Source: Theristus sp. LFF4_11 (lineage: Eukaryota > Nematoda > Chromadorea > Monhysterida > Xyalidae). Taken from it: a stretch of DNA of 64,000 nucleotides. The translations under genes and the position numbers were made by a program. The number at the start of each line of letters is the position of its first letter. Position 1 is the stretch's first letter. The stretch lies in NCBI GenBank assembly GCA_030248135.1, contig JASANC010002525.1:1-64000 (forward strand), read 5' to 3'. Below the pieces are notes generated by a model. The model worked only from the letters and a program-made list of their open reading frames with translations. It was not told the DNA's origin and made no database searches. This document shows, one piece after another, positions 1-10,818 of this stretch.

Positions 1-570
1 CAGTACCGTGGGCGAGGGGGGTGGGGGAGGGGGTACACCTTCCCAGAGCACCAGAGACCGTCGGGTGGGGGTGGGGGGGTGTGGGGGCACCGTGCCACCC
101 CCCCCCTAAACCGGGGACCCCCCCATCGGACCCCCCCCCCCTCGAAAATTTGGCCGACACCCCCCCCCCCACACCCCCCATGAAATTTTGTCTGGCGGAG
201 ACCCCCCCCCCCCAAAATTTTTCGTACACCCTAAAATTTTCTTCGAAAATCATGATTTCTTTGTCTATAAAGTCCATAATATAAGCTGAATATATGATAA
301 CTTGACCATCTTCATTGTAATTTCAACGATTTTGCAGCAAAATTTAGCGTTTTTCCTTCAAAATTTAAGCGAAAAATTATCATGGGGGGGTGGGGGGGTG
401 GACCCCCCCCACAGAAAATTTTGAAAAAATGCACCCCCCCATGGGACCCCCATGGGGGGGTCCCACGTTACCATAGGTTGGACCCCCCCTCACTTTTTTG
501 TCGGCACCCCCCCCCCCCCACGGCACCATACCCCCCCCCCTTCGAAAATTGGTTTGGGCCCACGGTACTG
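1..570. mobile_element. G/C-run inverted-repeat element (MITE-like)
   Basis: The first 13 bases, CAGTACCGTGGGC, are matched exactly in reverse complement at 558-570, so this looks like a complete non-autonomous element. The interior is runs of 6-10 G or C broken by short AAAATTTT-type spacers. Open frames through it give only proline/glycine runs and are not coding. The same terminal sequence recurs at 1294-1306 inside the neighbouring G-rich element. The superfamily is not clear, and a flanking duplication cannot be read because the left flank is outside the window. Confidence 0.7.
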
Positions 571-899
571 CTCTGGAACAACTATGAGAAACGAACTGTG
601 AAAAAAAGAGAAAACGTTCACTTTCTCAATTTTAAAATTCAAACGAAACACCACAAACACAAAAATCAGACAACACAGTAACACACCCGTCTTAATCGAG
701 TCCACGAATATCGATGGTGGTGGTGAGCAGTGGAGTCATTAGACCTTGAGCTTGTCCTCGTCCACGACGACGTCGTCGCGGTGTCTCCTCTCCTCACGTC
801 CTGCTCATACGACGGCAGCAAACGTGTCGCACCAGAGAAATGTTTTTCATTTTCGTTGAACAAGTTCATCCCGCCAGGCTCTCCTTCATAACTTCATTC

Positions 900-1075
900 C
901 ATTTTTACCTGTAAAAAGCAAGTTGTTATAATCGGGATTTTTTAATTAATCAAACAATTGATTTCGATACTTCTGAAAGTGCAATATTCGAACTCAGCGC
1001 GTCAGCTGAGCGCGGTTCGTGTTCGAATGCCAACAATGCACGTATTTTTTTGTTTGACCACCAAATTTTCCTCCG
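900..1075 (+). repeat. Possible tRNA-derived SINE remnant
   Basis: A stretch resembling a pol III A box is followed by a B-box-like GTTCGAATGCC near 1030. A related sequence lies in opposite orientation at about 12160-12270, sharing GTGCAATATT and the GCGCGTC core. No foldable tRNA is present. The rest of 570-1136 shows no gene. Confidence 0.3.
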
Positions 1076-1136
1076 GCATTTAAACCAAAAAAAATCTTTT
1101 TTTTATTTTAAAAAAAATTGAGAGTTTCACTTTTTT

Positions 1137-2428
1137 TTGCACGTGCACCCAGGGGTCGAGCCCGATTTTTGGCGAATCCGAGGGGGGGTCCGCCAAAATT
1201 TGGGGGGGTCGTCCCGGGTGGGGGGGGGGGGTCGAAGTGGTTGGGGGGGGGGGTCCCGAGCGAGACCGAAAATTCTAGGGGGGGGGGTCCGAGCCAGTAC
1301 CGTGGGCGGGGGGGGGGGGGGGGGGGGGGGGTCGAACCAAAATTTTTTCTTGACGATTACATTGTCTGGGCAAAAAATGGCTAGTAGGGGTCGATTTGGT
1401 TGGGGGGGGGGGGGTGGGTTCCCGAGCGAGACCGAAAATTCTAGGGGGGGGGGGGGGTCGGACCAAAAGTTGTTGAATAAAAGTGCTAGAAACCACAGCA
1501 TCCAGTCAAGGCCTCTCTCTAGTCTCTAGTCATACATTTTGCTTTGATTTTCGTTCGGGTCGGGACTATAGATGGTATGAATAATTCATTCATCAAACAC
1601 TGAATTTGAATAATGAATGACGAATGAGTAATATATTATTCAAATTGTATTATTCACGTAATTTTTCAAATTATTCATTATTCACATGAATAATTTGCCG
1701 ATAGTAAATGATTAATGAATAATGAACGATTGTTCATTGACTTTTACCTGCCACCCTGCATTTTTTACCCTAACACATTGCTGTTTTAGTTATCGAATCA
1801 GGTGCAAATCATCAATGGCGGAGAGAATCAAGTGCAAATCACAATTTTAAACAAATCAACACTGATAAAAGTAAACAAAATGTCTAATTATAACTAAATT
1901 TAAAAAAAAAAACATTATTCATTCGTCAACTAATGAATAATCAACCAATAGTATACCATCTATAGTCGGGACATCTGAAAGCTACACGAACGAGACACGC
2001 TGCACGGGTGAGACTTGATATTGAAGTACAGTATTGAAAACATTGACGTACAAAGTGGTAAATGTATAACAAAGTGGTACGTATACAAAAAAACATACAA
2101 TATATATTGAGATACAAACATGCATATAATATAGATACCTACAAATGAGAGAAATATAGAGATATACAAGAGAAAATGTCTCTATCGAAAGTCAAAATCA
2201 AAGGGGGGGTGGTCAGACGGTCAGGATTTGGTGGGGGGGGGGGTTTGGAAGGTCGAAATGGGGGAGGGGGGGGGCTGGCCCCCCCAAAATCGAGAGGGGG
2301 GGGGGTATTTTTACAAAAAATTGGGGGGGGGGGTATGCCCGGGTGGGGGGGGGGGGTGTCCAAATGGTTGGGGGGGTACCCCCCCCCCCCCCCCCCCCCC
2401 ATCTCGACCCCTGCGTGCACCTCCACGT
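1137..2428. mobile_element. Composite G-run element
   Basis: The left edge (CACCCAGGGGTCGAGCCCG near 1145) and the right edge (CTCGACCCCTGCGTGCAC near 2403) are imperfect inverted copies. Between them lie long G runs (1195-1470, 2200-2400) and a C run (2381-2400). The left-end sequence returns near 51350, so this is a dispersed family. It is split by a separate hAT-like MITE at 1567-1964. Glycine- or proline-rich frames here are not genes. Confidence 0.55.
1567..1964. mobile_element. hAT-like MITE with 8-bp target duplication
   Basis: The element begins TATAGATGGTAT and ends ATACCATCTATA, a perfect 12-bp inverted repeat. It is flanked by the identical octamer GTCGGGAC at 1559-1566 and 1965-1972. 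An 8-bp duplication is typical of hAT superfamily transposition. The 398-bp interior is AT-rich with many ATTATTCATT-type palindromes and has no transposase. It interrupts the G-run element around it. Confidence 0.8.
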
Positions 2429-2582
2429 GTGCGCACTCATTGCCACTGCGTGGATGGGCCTTTAGGAACCTACGTGTTTAGTCAGGTTAAAAGATCAGGT
2501 TTAGGCCATGATTTTGAGCACGATGGCGCACGATGATTTTTGCTTGTTCATCTTTGCATTTGCGATTGTTGCGGTGATTTTA

Positions 2583-2690
2583 CACGTGAAATGCTACGCT
2601 GCGGTCATAGTGTGTCATCCTCCGTAAGAATCGAATCTGGTGGCAATGATTTTTAAAGGCCGAGCTATTTCAACTGAGCCACGGGAGCGG
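2583..2690 (-). repeat. tRNA-like SINE head
   Basis: On the minus strand, TGGCTCAGTTGAAATAGCTC resembles a tRNA D-arm/A box and is followed by AGATTCGATTCT, a B-box-like T-arm. The acceptor stem does not pair, so this is more likely a SINE or tRNA relic than a working tRNA. Confidence 0.35.
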
Positions 2691-2937
2691 GTGATTTTAT
2701 TTGCTCGTGAATGTGAACTGCAGTGTGTCAGTCAAACGCTATTGTTGTATTTTTATCATGGCTTAATTGCGCGCGCTTATTCAAGATTTCATCGAATGTG
2801 TGTAATTCGTTTTGTAATCGTTTGTGCAATCGTTTTTGATCAGTTGTTTAATCGATCGTTTTTCCGAAAAACTGTGCACAACATCAAATCGTTTCTGAGA
2901 GCAACACTCAACAAAACCACATCTGCTAATAATGATG

Positions 2938-5211
2938 TCACTGTTTGCGACGTTTCGCCTGACTCATCCAAAGGTCGTCATCGTTCGTAGGCTGTTTAAT
3001 CTCAGCGTACATCGTCGACGGTTGCAAGTAGCAGGGCCCGCTGAACGTGCCGCTGCTCAGTTTCGTCGCTTTACTGACCGAACACATTCCGTCCACATCA
3101 CGCCACTCAATCGACCGACACCCGGACGTACCGAGGTAAGTCACGCAGAATAGCTGGCACTCCTCGAGTGATTGTGTCTGCGAGCGAAGTGTTTTTTTTG
3201 TTTCTAGTGAGCAGAGAAAATCTGACACAGGGTGATTCAATAAACGTCAAGAAATACCTACATACGGATCGTGTGACCCTACTTTTTTCTGCAGTTTGGA
3301 GGTGTTATACAGTTGAATAATCTCTCATGGTATAGCATGCTGTTGATACCAAGGATACACTGGTTTGCTTGAATTTGAAATGCATTGTGCAAGATTACCC
3401 GTTTATGTTCAGGGCCATCGTTGAAGCCTCTCAGACAGCCGTATTCCTGTGGTTGCCATTGAACGGCTGACGTGCCTGAAACTAAAAATCGTTAAGATTC
3501 TTTTCTATTCCAATAGTTCGGGTGGGTTTCTGTCGTACTGACAAACCAAAGGTCACCGCAAATGCGACCGCCTGCATTGTGAAACCGCAAACAGCGACCC
3601 TTTACAGTCCCTCTCGCTAATATATGCAACTAGCTGATTGGTTGGTCATAGCAATTCTCAGCGCTGATTGGTTGGTCATTACGTCATTATGTTGGTTGGT
3701 CATATATAGGTTGGTCATATATGTTGCATATATTTTCCAGATGGACTGTATGCATTGAAAAAAAAATTCCATAAAACGTCTATTTTCCACTGACGTTCAT
3801 CCGCCCCAGTGAACGTGTTCTGTGTCTTTTCATCGCCGTGCTGCACCACTCTCGCGTGCTTCTCGGGTGTGTCCTCCTTTCGTTCGTTATAACACTGACA
3901 CGCCTGGTCTTCCCACAACTCGCCAGCGTACACGTTCGCATTATACAATTTGCTCCGTGGGCCTTGATTGCGATGACGACGGCGACCAACGACCGGCGGC
4001 GGTGGCGCGGCGGCTTCCGGCAGCCGCAGACAGCCGCACTCTTTCGAGTTCTTGTGCGTGTTGCACTTGCGCTTGCAGCACGTGTTGCACGAATCGACTT
4101 TTCAGAAAAAAAGGTTTTCGTTCAAAAAAAACGAAAGGTGTTGCGCGATGGTTAGTTTCCGAGGGTTTAACCAATAACAAATCAAATTCATATATCAGCA
4201 GTTTCATCATCACCAAAGTGATCAGGTACAATGTACGTACATGTGGAAATGTGGCCAATGATCAGTCAGACGCGTCTCACGATTGCTCAGTAAAAAATTC
4301 AACAATTCTCATTTAGCAAAACATTCAAATTGAACACTCACATTCGGCTGGAATTGACGAGCATTCACAGAAGAACTCGACGTCGAACACGTCCAACGAG
4401 ACGCCCGTGTCCAGTGCCTCAAGGGGCGCGTCGTAGCATTGGCAGTCGGAGGCCGTGTGGTACGTTTGACAGCGGGTCAGACAGCACTCGTCACAGCGGT
4501 TGCCTTTTTTGCAAATTTCGGTGCTGTTTCTCGCTTTTCAGCAAATAATTTATGCTGCGTTTTCATATAAAGAAAGATATGGGTTGTTACGTAGTAGCTG
4601 TGATAATCTGTGATCAGGGTTCGGTCTGTTTTTATTATTGTCGTTGTCGTGCCCTCTTTATCAACAAACCCAAATAAACTACGTAACAGCTCAAATATCG
4701 TTCTATAAGCTGCCTATTGGGTTCTGTATTATTATTTTTCAACAATTAGTAAACAACACAGCTACCGTAAAGTCTTGCATATAAGGTTCCTCCCACTTAT
4801 AAGACCCCCACCCAAAAGTGGGCGGAGTGTCACACGGCGGGAAACCAAAAAATTCAAAATTTTAACTTGGTTAAAATCCTACCCCGTTTATAAGGCCCGG
4901 AATTCCTAATGTTCGCTTTATAAGACCTCCTCCCACTTATAAGGTTGTCACACGAAATTCCACTTTTTTCAGAAATTTTTGATTTTCAAATTTATATAAG
5001 GAGACCTTATATGCAAGACTTTACGGTATGTCATGGCAACTTACGCTTCACATGCTGCACCATTTTCGCATCTGAAAAACATCAATTTACGGCCACAAAT
5101 TGCGAGTTGCAAATGCAAATTGTTTTTAAAACCAAAAAACAGTAAAAACAAACCAACGCAAACAGCCATGGAACCGACCGCGGCAACTAGCACGATTACA
5201 AACACGGACAT
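2938..5211 (-). CDS. Secreted 8-cysteine module/PAN-like protein, copy 2
   Basis: Proposed exons, 5' to 3' on the minus strand, are 5211-5175, 4503-4342, 4097 to about 3850, and 3177-2938 (stop), giving about 228 aa. Exon 1 encodes a hydrophobic signal peptide starting MSVFVIVLV. Exons 2 and 3 each hold one cysteine module with spacing Cx2CCx3Cx8CxC followed by a distal CxC (CDECC...FFCEC and CNTCC...ACQC). The last exon is a PAN/Apple-like domain (SIEW, then GTFSGPC) with a basic tail. Order and content match the gene at 6184-8485, so this is a tandem duplicate with one module fewer. The phases 1-1-0 agree with the paralog. The acceptors of exons 2 and 3 read AAAAAAG and TGAAAAG rather than a pyrimidine tract, and the donor of exon 3 is uncertain. 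The protein is probably extracellular; its ligand is unknown. Confidence 0.6.
3603..3750. mobile_element. TA-flanked MITE (TACAGTC family)
   Basis: Inverted ends TACAGTCC and GGACTGTA are followed inward by ATATATGCAAC-like and GTTGCATATAT-like sequence. The interior carries repeated GCTGATTGGTTGGTCAT units. TA ends suggest Tc1/mariner-type mobilisation. Relatives are at 5451-5601 and 53624-53746. This copy lies in the last intron of the secreted-protein gene. Confidence 0.65.
4763..5028. mobile_element. 266-bp MITE, TACCGTAAAGTC family
   Basis: The ends are TACCGTAAAGTCTTGCATAT and its exact reverse complement, bounded by TA. It contains characteristic CTCCCACTTATAAG repeats. A nearly identical copy is at 10199-10464, a shorter one at 59102-59341, a truncated one ending 58679 and a diverged one at 7919-8184. 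It lies in the first intron of the secreted-protein gene. Confidence 0.8.
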
Positions 5212-5450
5212 TTTATTTTGCAGTTTTTACCGATGCAGTTTAAAAATAAAAAATACAAAGCATGCGGAGGTTTAGTTGTATATCGGACAACTTGCAGGAA
5301 CGTGCCTTGCGCCACATGGTTGTTGTTTCTCGCGTTTTTCGATGTTTTCCTTTCGTGTCCTTTGATTGTTATCGCCGTTCGCTCGCATCACACACCGACA
5401 CACTGAACAAAAGATGCCCCTGCAAATAGCGTTTTATGCTTGAACATTTA

Positions 5451-5601
5451 TACAGTCTACATATCTGGCTAATATATGCAACTAGCTGATTGGTTGGTCA
5501 TAGCTATTCTCAGCGCTGCTTGGTTGGTCATGAGCAATTCTCAGCGCTGATTGGTTATTGGTCATCACGTCACGTTGGATATGTTTTTCAGTTAGACTGT
5601 A
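5451..5601. mobile_element. TACAGTC-family MITE
   Basis: The ends are TACAGTCTA and TTAGACTGTA. The interior is very similar to 3603-3750 (ATATATGCAACTAGCTGATT and tandem GATTGGTTGGTCAT). It is immediately 5' of the second secreted-protein gene. Confidence 0.65.
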
Positions 5602-5877
5602 TGAACATTTATTTCAAAAAGCCGTATTACATGTAGGTATCGCTTGGCGCTTTTTTGTCAAAGAATCATTCAGGTTTATCTTTCCCGCAATTCCCCATAA
5701 ATGAAGTGAATTTGATTCGCACGTGTACGTACAAACTTAAAGAGCTGAGGTATAACTTGGACGTTAAGGGTCACAAACAGTTCAATCAGCAAGCTGTTCA
5801 ACGCTGTTCAACACACGTCACAATCACGCTTCAGTTCACGTTTAAAGAGCTAAAAAATAGTGAGTTGTGTGTGCTTT

Positions 5878-6001
5878 AAAGTGATGCGAAGTAAAGTGAC
5901 ATCAAGTGATGCGACGTGACGAGACGTGACGTGACGTAACGTGACGTGATGTGTTGTGACGTGACGTCACATGACGTGACGTCACATGACGTGACGTGCT
6001 G
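5878..6001. repeat. Degenerate GTGAC/ACGTG microsatellite
   Basis: About 120 bp of tandem GTGAC-type units (GACGTGACGTAACGTGACG and similar) includes two perfect GTGACGTCACATGAC blocks. It lies between the two paralogous secreted-protein genes. The antisense frame rich in TSRHV is a shadow of the repeat. Confidence 0.75.
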
Positions 6002-6183
6002 TTTTGTTTTTTGAAGGCATGTTTTAGCATATCACCTGCAACATGTTGCCGTACGACGGAAATTGGGCTTTCAAAAACCTTCATGAACACAAAAAAGAGT
6101 TCTGCGTAGTACATCGAAATGTGAAATCAAACAAAAACATCGATGAAATATCAAAAATCCAAAGAAATATCGAAAATCTTCAA

Positions 6184-8485
6184 TCAGTCACGTTTCTTTT
6201 TCTTGTTTCGCTTCTTTTTTCCCATTGGTGGAGCAGCCATTGGAGGCGGTGCCACTTCGGCGTATCGCGTCGTTGATTGGCCGTTAAAACATGGATTGCT
6301 GAACGCTCCGCTGCTGAACTTTGTCGCTGTGCTGATCATGCAATTGCGATCGAGTGCGCGCCATTCAATCGAGCTGCAACGGTTGCCAAGGCGCGAAACG
6401 CAGAAGCGCTTGCATTTCTCGATTGTGTCAGTCTGCGGGATTGGAAAAAGAGCGTGGAATGACCAAGTTATTATCAGAGCACATGCAAGAAGAACAAAAA
6501 GCGTACGAAGAATCATTTTACCGTGTAACGTTCCGGCCCGTCGTTGAATCCCTTCAAACAGCCAAACTCAGTCGGCAACCACTGAACATCTGCATAAGAA
6601 CAAACAGCAAACCATTCACAGAAACGTCACAGGAAGTGATTATGTCTATTATAATGGAAAAAGCAGAAGTGTTTGCAACAACACCGCCGCAAGCAGCAAA
6701 GCATAGACCCAGATACAATTGTTGTTGTTGTTGTTGTTGTTATTCCAGTTGTTGTTGTTGTTGTTATTCCAGTCGTTGAAGCACTGACAGAACGCGTCGA
6801 CGTCTCTGCGTCGCTGGCGTTGGTTGCGACTGTTCTTGAACAGTCCCATCTGGTTGTGTTTGCGTCGTCGTCGTCCATACGCTGGTGCTGCCGACGGCAC
6901 GTCGGTGCAGCCGCAGTCCGGCGAATTCTTGTACGAGTCGCACTTGCTGGCGCAACAGTCGTCGCACACATCTGCGATATCCCGGGTTGTTTGTGGTGGA
7001 GATTTACTCAAATGTGTCACACCAATTGACGTCATTTTTTGTGGCATTTGTCATTCACAGGGACGGGCGGGCACGCTCAAATGCGGACACTGGCAACGCC
7101 GTATTATAAATAAATATGATCATGGAAAATTTATTTTTCAGTTCTGTTCTGCCTGGTGTCCGTCGCACTGACGAGCCAAGGGACACCGCCCGCGGTATGC
7201 GTCTACCTGGCGAAACCGCAAACAGCGAACTTCATGTATTGGCAGGTACATCCACATGGATAGCAAAGCTCAGATAACAGTCCAACAACTTTTCGCATGT
7301 TTCCCAACCTTGCGGTGCCGGCGGATTCACATCATCGAACGCGCATTGACAAAATCCGGACACGTCCGGCGTGAAGATACCGATCAAATTGCGAAGTGGA
7401 TCGTTGAACTGGCCGAGCGGCGCGATTTCGACGCAGCGACAGTCGCGCGCGCCTCGGTACGAGTTGCATTTGCTCTGGCAGCATTTATCGCATGCGTCGT
7501 CGCCTCCTTCGTATCGATAATTGAACTTCAAAAGTTTTTAGTCACCGGAATCACAACAGCCCTTTTAATTTTTTTAGTTTTTTATCAGCTCTCTACGCGG
7601 GGCATTTTTAAAGCGGCATTCATGAAGCAGTATTTAGTGATGCGTAGCTGTGTTAAAACATAGCTACGCGGTCACTAAATGCTGCTTCGTGAATGCCCCA
7701 CTAGAATCGCAGCAAACAAACGCGATGGCATTGACTCTCCACAGGTGCAGTACTCTCCAATATGCCAAACATCTTTTCTGGTCAATAGCGGATCCCGGTG
7801 CGATGGCTGCGTGCAAGCGCAGTTATTTGCTCCGCTATACGAATTGCATTGCGATTTGCAACACTCGTTACAGTTAGCATCTAGGTACAAAAACATGAGT
7901 ATTTTTCAATGGATAAACATACCTTATCTTGCATATAAGGTTCCTCTCACTTGTAAGACCCCACCCAATAGTGGGTGGAGCGGTCAGCGGAATGTCACAT
8001 GGCGGGAAACCAAAAAATTCAAAATTTTGTCTTGGTCGAAATTTCACCCCGTATAAGGCGCGGACTTCCTAATCTTCGCATTATAAGAATTCCCACTTAT
8101 AAGGTTGTCACACATAATTCCACTTTTTCAGAAATTTTTGATTTTCAGATGTTCAGGAGACTTTATGTTCAAGACGTTACGGTGTATTCAAAAAGCTTCT
8201 TTGAAACAATCTACACAGTGACATGACAACCAAGTCTAAAACATTCATCAGCTGAATTTGCAACGAATGTATTGGGCGGAAATGGATTCTTTTTCTCAGT
8301 CGTCCAGATGACACAAAAAACACAATGAGAAGCATGACCACTTACTGTTAATCGCGTTCAGACGAGCATCTGAAACAATTTGTTTTTCTTCAAAACAGAA
8401 AACCCCAACATTTTGAATAAGAACCGACAAACGAACCATTGCACGTTACGAGAATGGCGAACAGCGGAATCAATGTGAGCAACAT
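6184..8485 (-). CDS. Secreted protein: three 8-Cys modules plus PAN-like domain, copy 1
   Basis: Five exons join in frame: 8485-8437, 7880-7722, 7506-7309, 6971-6709 and 6432-6184, giving 305 aa. Exon 1 is a signal peptide (MLLTLIPLFAILVT). Exons 2-4 each encode one cysteine module with spacing Cx2CCx3Cx8CxC: CNECC to EYCTC, CDKCC to GFCQC, and CDDCC to AFCQC. The third module ends in asparagine runs encoded by a GTT/AAC microsatellite. Exon 5 is a PAN/Apple-like domain (residues about 224-305) with CKRFC, SIEW and AFSNPC, then a lysine-rich tail. All module introns are phase 1, suiting module duplication by exon shuffling; the intron before the PAN exon is phase 0. The boundary between exons 2 and 3 is the least certain. 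Probable role is an extracellular binding or matrix protein; I do not recognise the module as a named domain. Confidence 0.65.
6718..6776. repeat. (GTT)n microsatellite inside coding exon
   Basis: Two blocks of GTT are separated by ATTCCA. On the minus strand they encode two asparagine runs in exon 4 of the secreted protein. Confidence 0.8.
7612..7698. mobile_element. Hairpin MITE (CATTCATGAAGCAG family)
   Basis: The whole element is close to one palindrome: GGCATTCATGAAGCAGTATT at the left and AATGCTGCTTCGTGAATGCC at the right, with the centre GCTGTGTTAAAACATAGC. It is about 87 bp and lies in an intron of the secreted-protein gene. It is the first of about ten copies in this window. Confidence 0.75.
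7919..8184. mobile_element. Diverged TACCGTAAAGTC-family MITE
   Basis: It matches 4763-5028 along its length (TCTTGCATATAAGGTTCC to CAAGACGTTACGGT) with more substitutions. It lies in the first intron of the secreted-protein gene, copy 1. Confidence 0.6.
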
Positions 8486-8527
8486 TTTTTTTCTTTGGTG
8501 AACTTTTTCGTGTTAATGCTGCTCAAT

Positions 8528-8817
8528 ACTAAAGGCACATTTAGCGTTTTTAACGTGTGACAGACACTGCACGGGTTCTAAATCCGGTACGCAAATTTGT
8601 CCGTCCGCAGGTGCGGGCAGACCACACGATTTTTTTGTCCAGGCGAAGTAGTTCTCCGTTTGCACGCACGCACGACACTTCAGTCGTTCTAAATGCGGTG
8701 CGCAGTTTTCAGTTTTGTCGTGTGGCGTAACCGACACGACACATTTGCGCCCCGCATTTAGAACGACGTGCGTTCCGTGCGTACGCACGAAAAACTAATT
8801 GCTAAATATCCGCCTTA
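8528..8817. mobile_element. TIR element with CGTGCGTACGCACG ends
   Basis: The left end (CTAAAGGCACATTTAGCG) and right end (GCTAAATATCCGCCTTA) are inverted relatives, with CCGTGCGTACGCACG just inside the right end. The second copy is at 30019-30210. It begins about 40 bp upstream of the proposed start codon at 8485, so it may contribute to that gene's 5' region. The minus-strand Cys-rich frame across it is probably spurious. Confidence 0.5.
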
Positions 8818-9202
8818 ACACAACAACAACACTAAATACGCTCAAGTGTTTTGACAGTGATTATTCTTTTTAAAATTTTAGAACAACAGCACAAAGTTTG
8901 AATGTGCTGCAAAATGGTGAAGGAAAAAAGCCACTAAAAAACTGTTGAAACTGGTGTAACATATAACCGTTTTTGAAAGTTGATAAAATCGATGATGGTA
9001 AAGATCCAGTGAATGAACGCAATCACAGTAAAGTTTGGTAAACCGGTTTACAGCAGTTTAGGTTAATATGACTTGAATGACATATAGCTGGGCGTTTCCC
9101 TTTTTCGACAAAACAACAAATCGAGTTTTTTCAATTTATTTTAAGAAGTAATTTTATGGAAATGCAATAATCCGCTGTAATAAGATCCAATGTAATAGTC
9201 AA

Positions 9203-9466
9203 TACGGAATGGCCGAGTGAACATGGCAGTTTTTTTCAGGGTGCAAGGAGCGCGCGAAATTTGAATGCAAGATAAAAGGCATTCAGAAACCTGATCATGT
9301 GTCAAATTTGACGTGTTTTTTATACTACCATTAATTCTTCGTGCTATTCTTTCATTCTATCTCCTTTGCACAAACAATTGGGAACAATCTTGGCATTCTT
9401 GAAAAGACAACTCCTAGTCTGCGACTGATCCCGCCTTGAAGGACTGCCTTATTTTTTGGCCATACG
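9203..9466. mobile_element. TIR element, GGCCGA family
   Basis: It starts TACGGAATGGCCGAGTGA and ends with ACTGCCTTATTTTTTGGCCA. The interior includes TTCAGGGTGCAAG and GCGCGCGAAATTTGAAT. Relatives are at 55369-55653 and, shorter and inverted inside, 35685-35843. Confidence 0.6.
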
Positions 9467-9776
9467 TTGATAACAATGTGATAACAATGTGAATTAAATT
9501 AAGTTGATAACAATGTGAATTAAAATTTCTTTGAGTGTATTTTTTTGCAGGATTAAGATTGCACGAATAAATGAAATAAATAGAAGTGAAGCACAGCACA
9601 CAGAACTTGTTTGATCATTTCTCAGGATAGTGGTAAAATCACGCTTGGGCTTGTTTTGTCACTATTAGAAAACAACTCGTGCTAAACAAAACTGTATTTT
9701 GAACTTGTTTAGTGAATTTTTTTGTGAATTAAAGAAAAAATGCAATAAACAACGATTCTGAGATAGAACGCATGAC

Positions 9777-10818
9777 TAGGGTTGGCAAAATACCGTTTTT
9801 TTCAAATGGTGGTAAAAAACACGTATTTTTACCGGTAAAATTACCGTAATTTTACCGAAAAAAACGGAAGCCAAAAGTTGTAAAAATCCACATATTTTTC
9901 GCAGCCGACTGTAAACTTGAACCAAGATTTGTGAAAACAGCTTTCAGAATGCTTTGTTCAAAATATCGTGCACCAATAAATAAAATAATTTTAGTTTGGG
10001 CTTGAAAACCCAAAATGTCAGCAATAAATCGAACATTATCTTTTGCTCAATTGTTTATATTCTACCAATTACACAAGAAAAAATTTCAGTATTTTTACCG
10101 GACAGTCTTTGATCACAATAGAGGAACACAATTTGTTGCAATAATCAGTTAAAACCTGGATTCAGACTCAATTCAGGTAAAAAAAGAAAACAAATCAGTA
10201 CCGTAAAGTCTTGCATATAAGGTTCCTTCCACTTATAAGACCCCCACCCAAAAGTGGGCGGAGTGTCACACGGCGGGAAACCAAAAAATTCAAAATTTTG
10301 ACTTGGTCAAAATCCTACCCCGTTTATAAGGCTCGGAATTCCTAATGTTCGGCTCATAAGACCTCCTCCCACTTATAAGGTTGTCACACGAAATTCCACT
10401 TTTTTCAGAAATTTTTGATTTTCAAATTTATATAAGGAGACCTTATATGCAAGACTTTACGGTAATCGTGTAAGAAAGACAATTTTGAGTGACATTTGGA
10501 ATTTTTGGAATTTTCATCTCAGCTCAGCAGCTCCAGCCGATTCTTGCACCTCGCTTAACAGTTATTTCAAAACATCAGTGTCAATTTAGTGCACAACTAG
10601 CCCAAGTCACGAGTGAAGTTGCGAAACGAGTGAAAAAAATGTTATAAAAACTAACAGTCCAAAATTGAAAAAAACCGGAAAAATACAAAAAACGGAAAAA
10701 TACGGAAACGGTCTTTTCCCGTTTTTTTCAAGGCACCAATTTTTGCCTTGGTAAAAAAACGTGTATAAATACGCGTTTTTTTGCCGGTAAAAACGGTATT
10801 TTTACCATGCCAACCCTA
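9777..10818. mobile_element. Non-autonomous hAT element, 8-bp TSD
   Basis: It begins TAGGGTTGGCAAAATACCG and ends GGTATTTTTACCATGCCAACCCTA-like sequence in inverted orientation. The flanking octamers CGCATGAC at 9769-9776 and 10819-10826 are identical, as expected for hAT insertion. The interior is AT-rich with repeated TTTTTACCG motifs and no transposase frame. A 266-bp MITE is nested at 10199-10464. Confidence 0.85.
10199..10464. mobile_element. Nested 266-bp TACCGTAAAGTC MITE
   Basis: The ends are perfect inverted TACCGTAAAGTC repeats. It differs from 4763-5028 at only a few positions by eye, so it is probably young. It sits inside the hAT element 9777-10818 and is therefore the later insertion. 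Confidence 0.85.

Noticed and set aside
1118..1529. Glycine- or proline-rich open frames on both strands
   Set aside because: They arise from long G or C runs in transposons; both strands are open and there is no motif or splice context.
3120..3150. Plus-strand GAG/GTAAGTCAC splice donor in the PAN exon
   Set aside because: The minus strand is clearly coding here, since its amino acids match the paralog at 6184-6432; no plus-strand exon fits.
5902..6114. Frame reading TSRHV repeats as a repeat protein
   Set aside because: It is the translation of a GTGAC microsatellite.
8513..8788. Cysteine-containing minus-strand frame
   Set aside because: It lies wholly inside a TIR element with a second copy in mig-15 intron 7, so it is probably non-coding.
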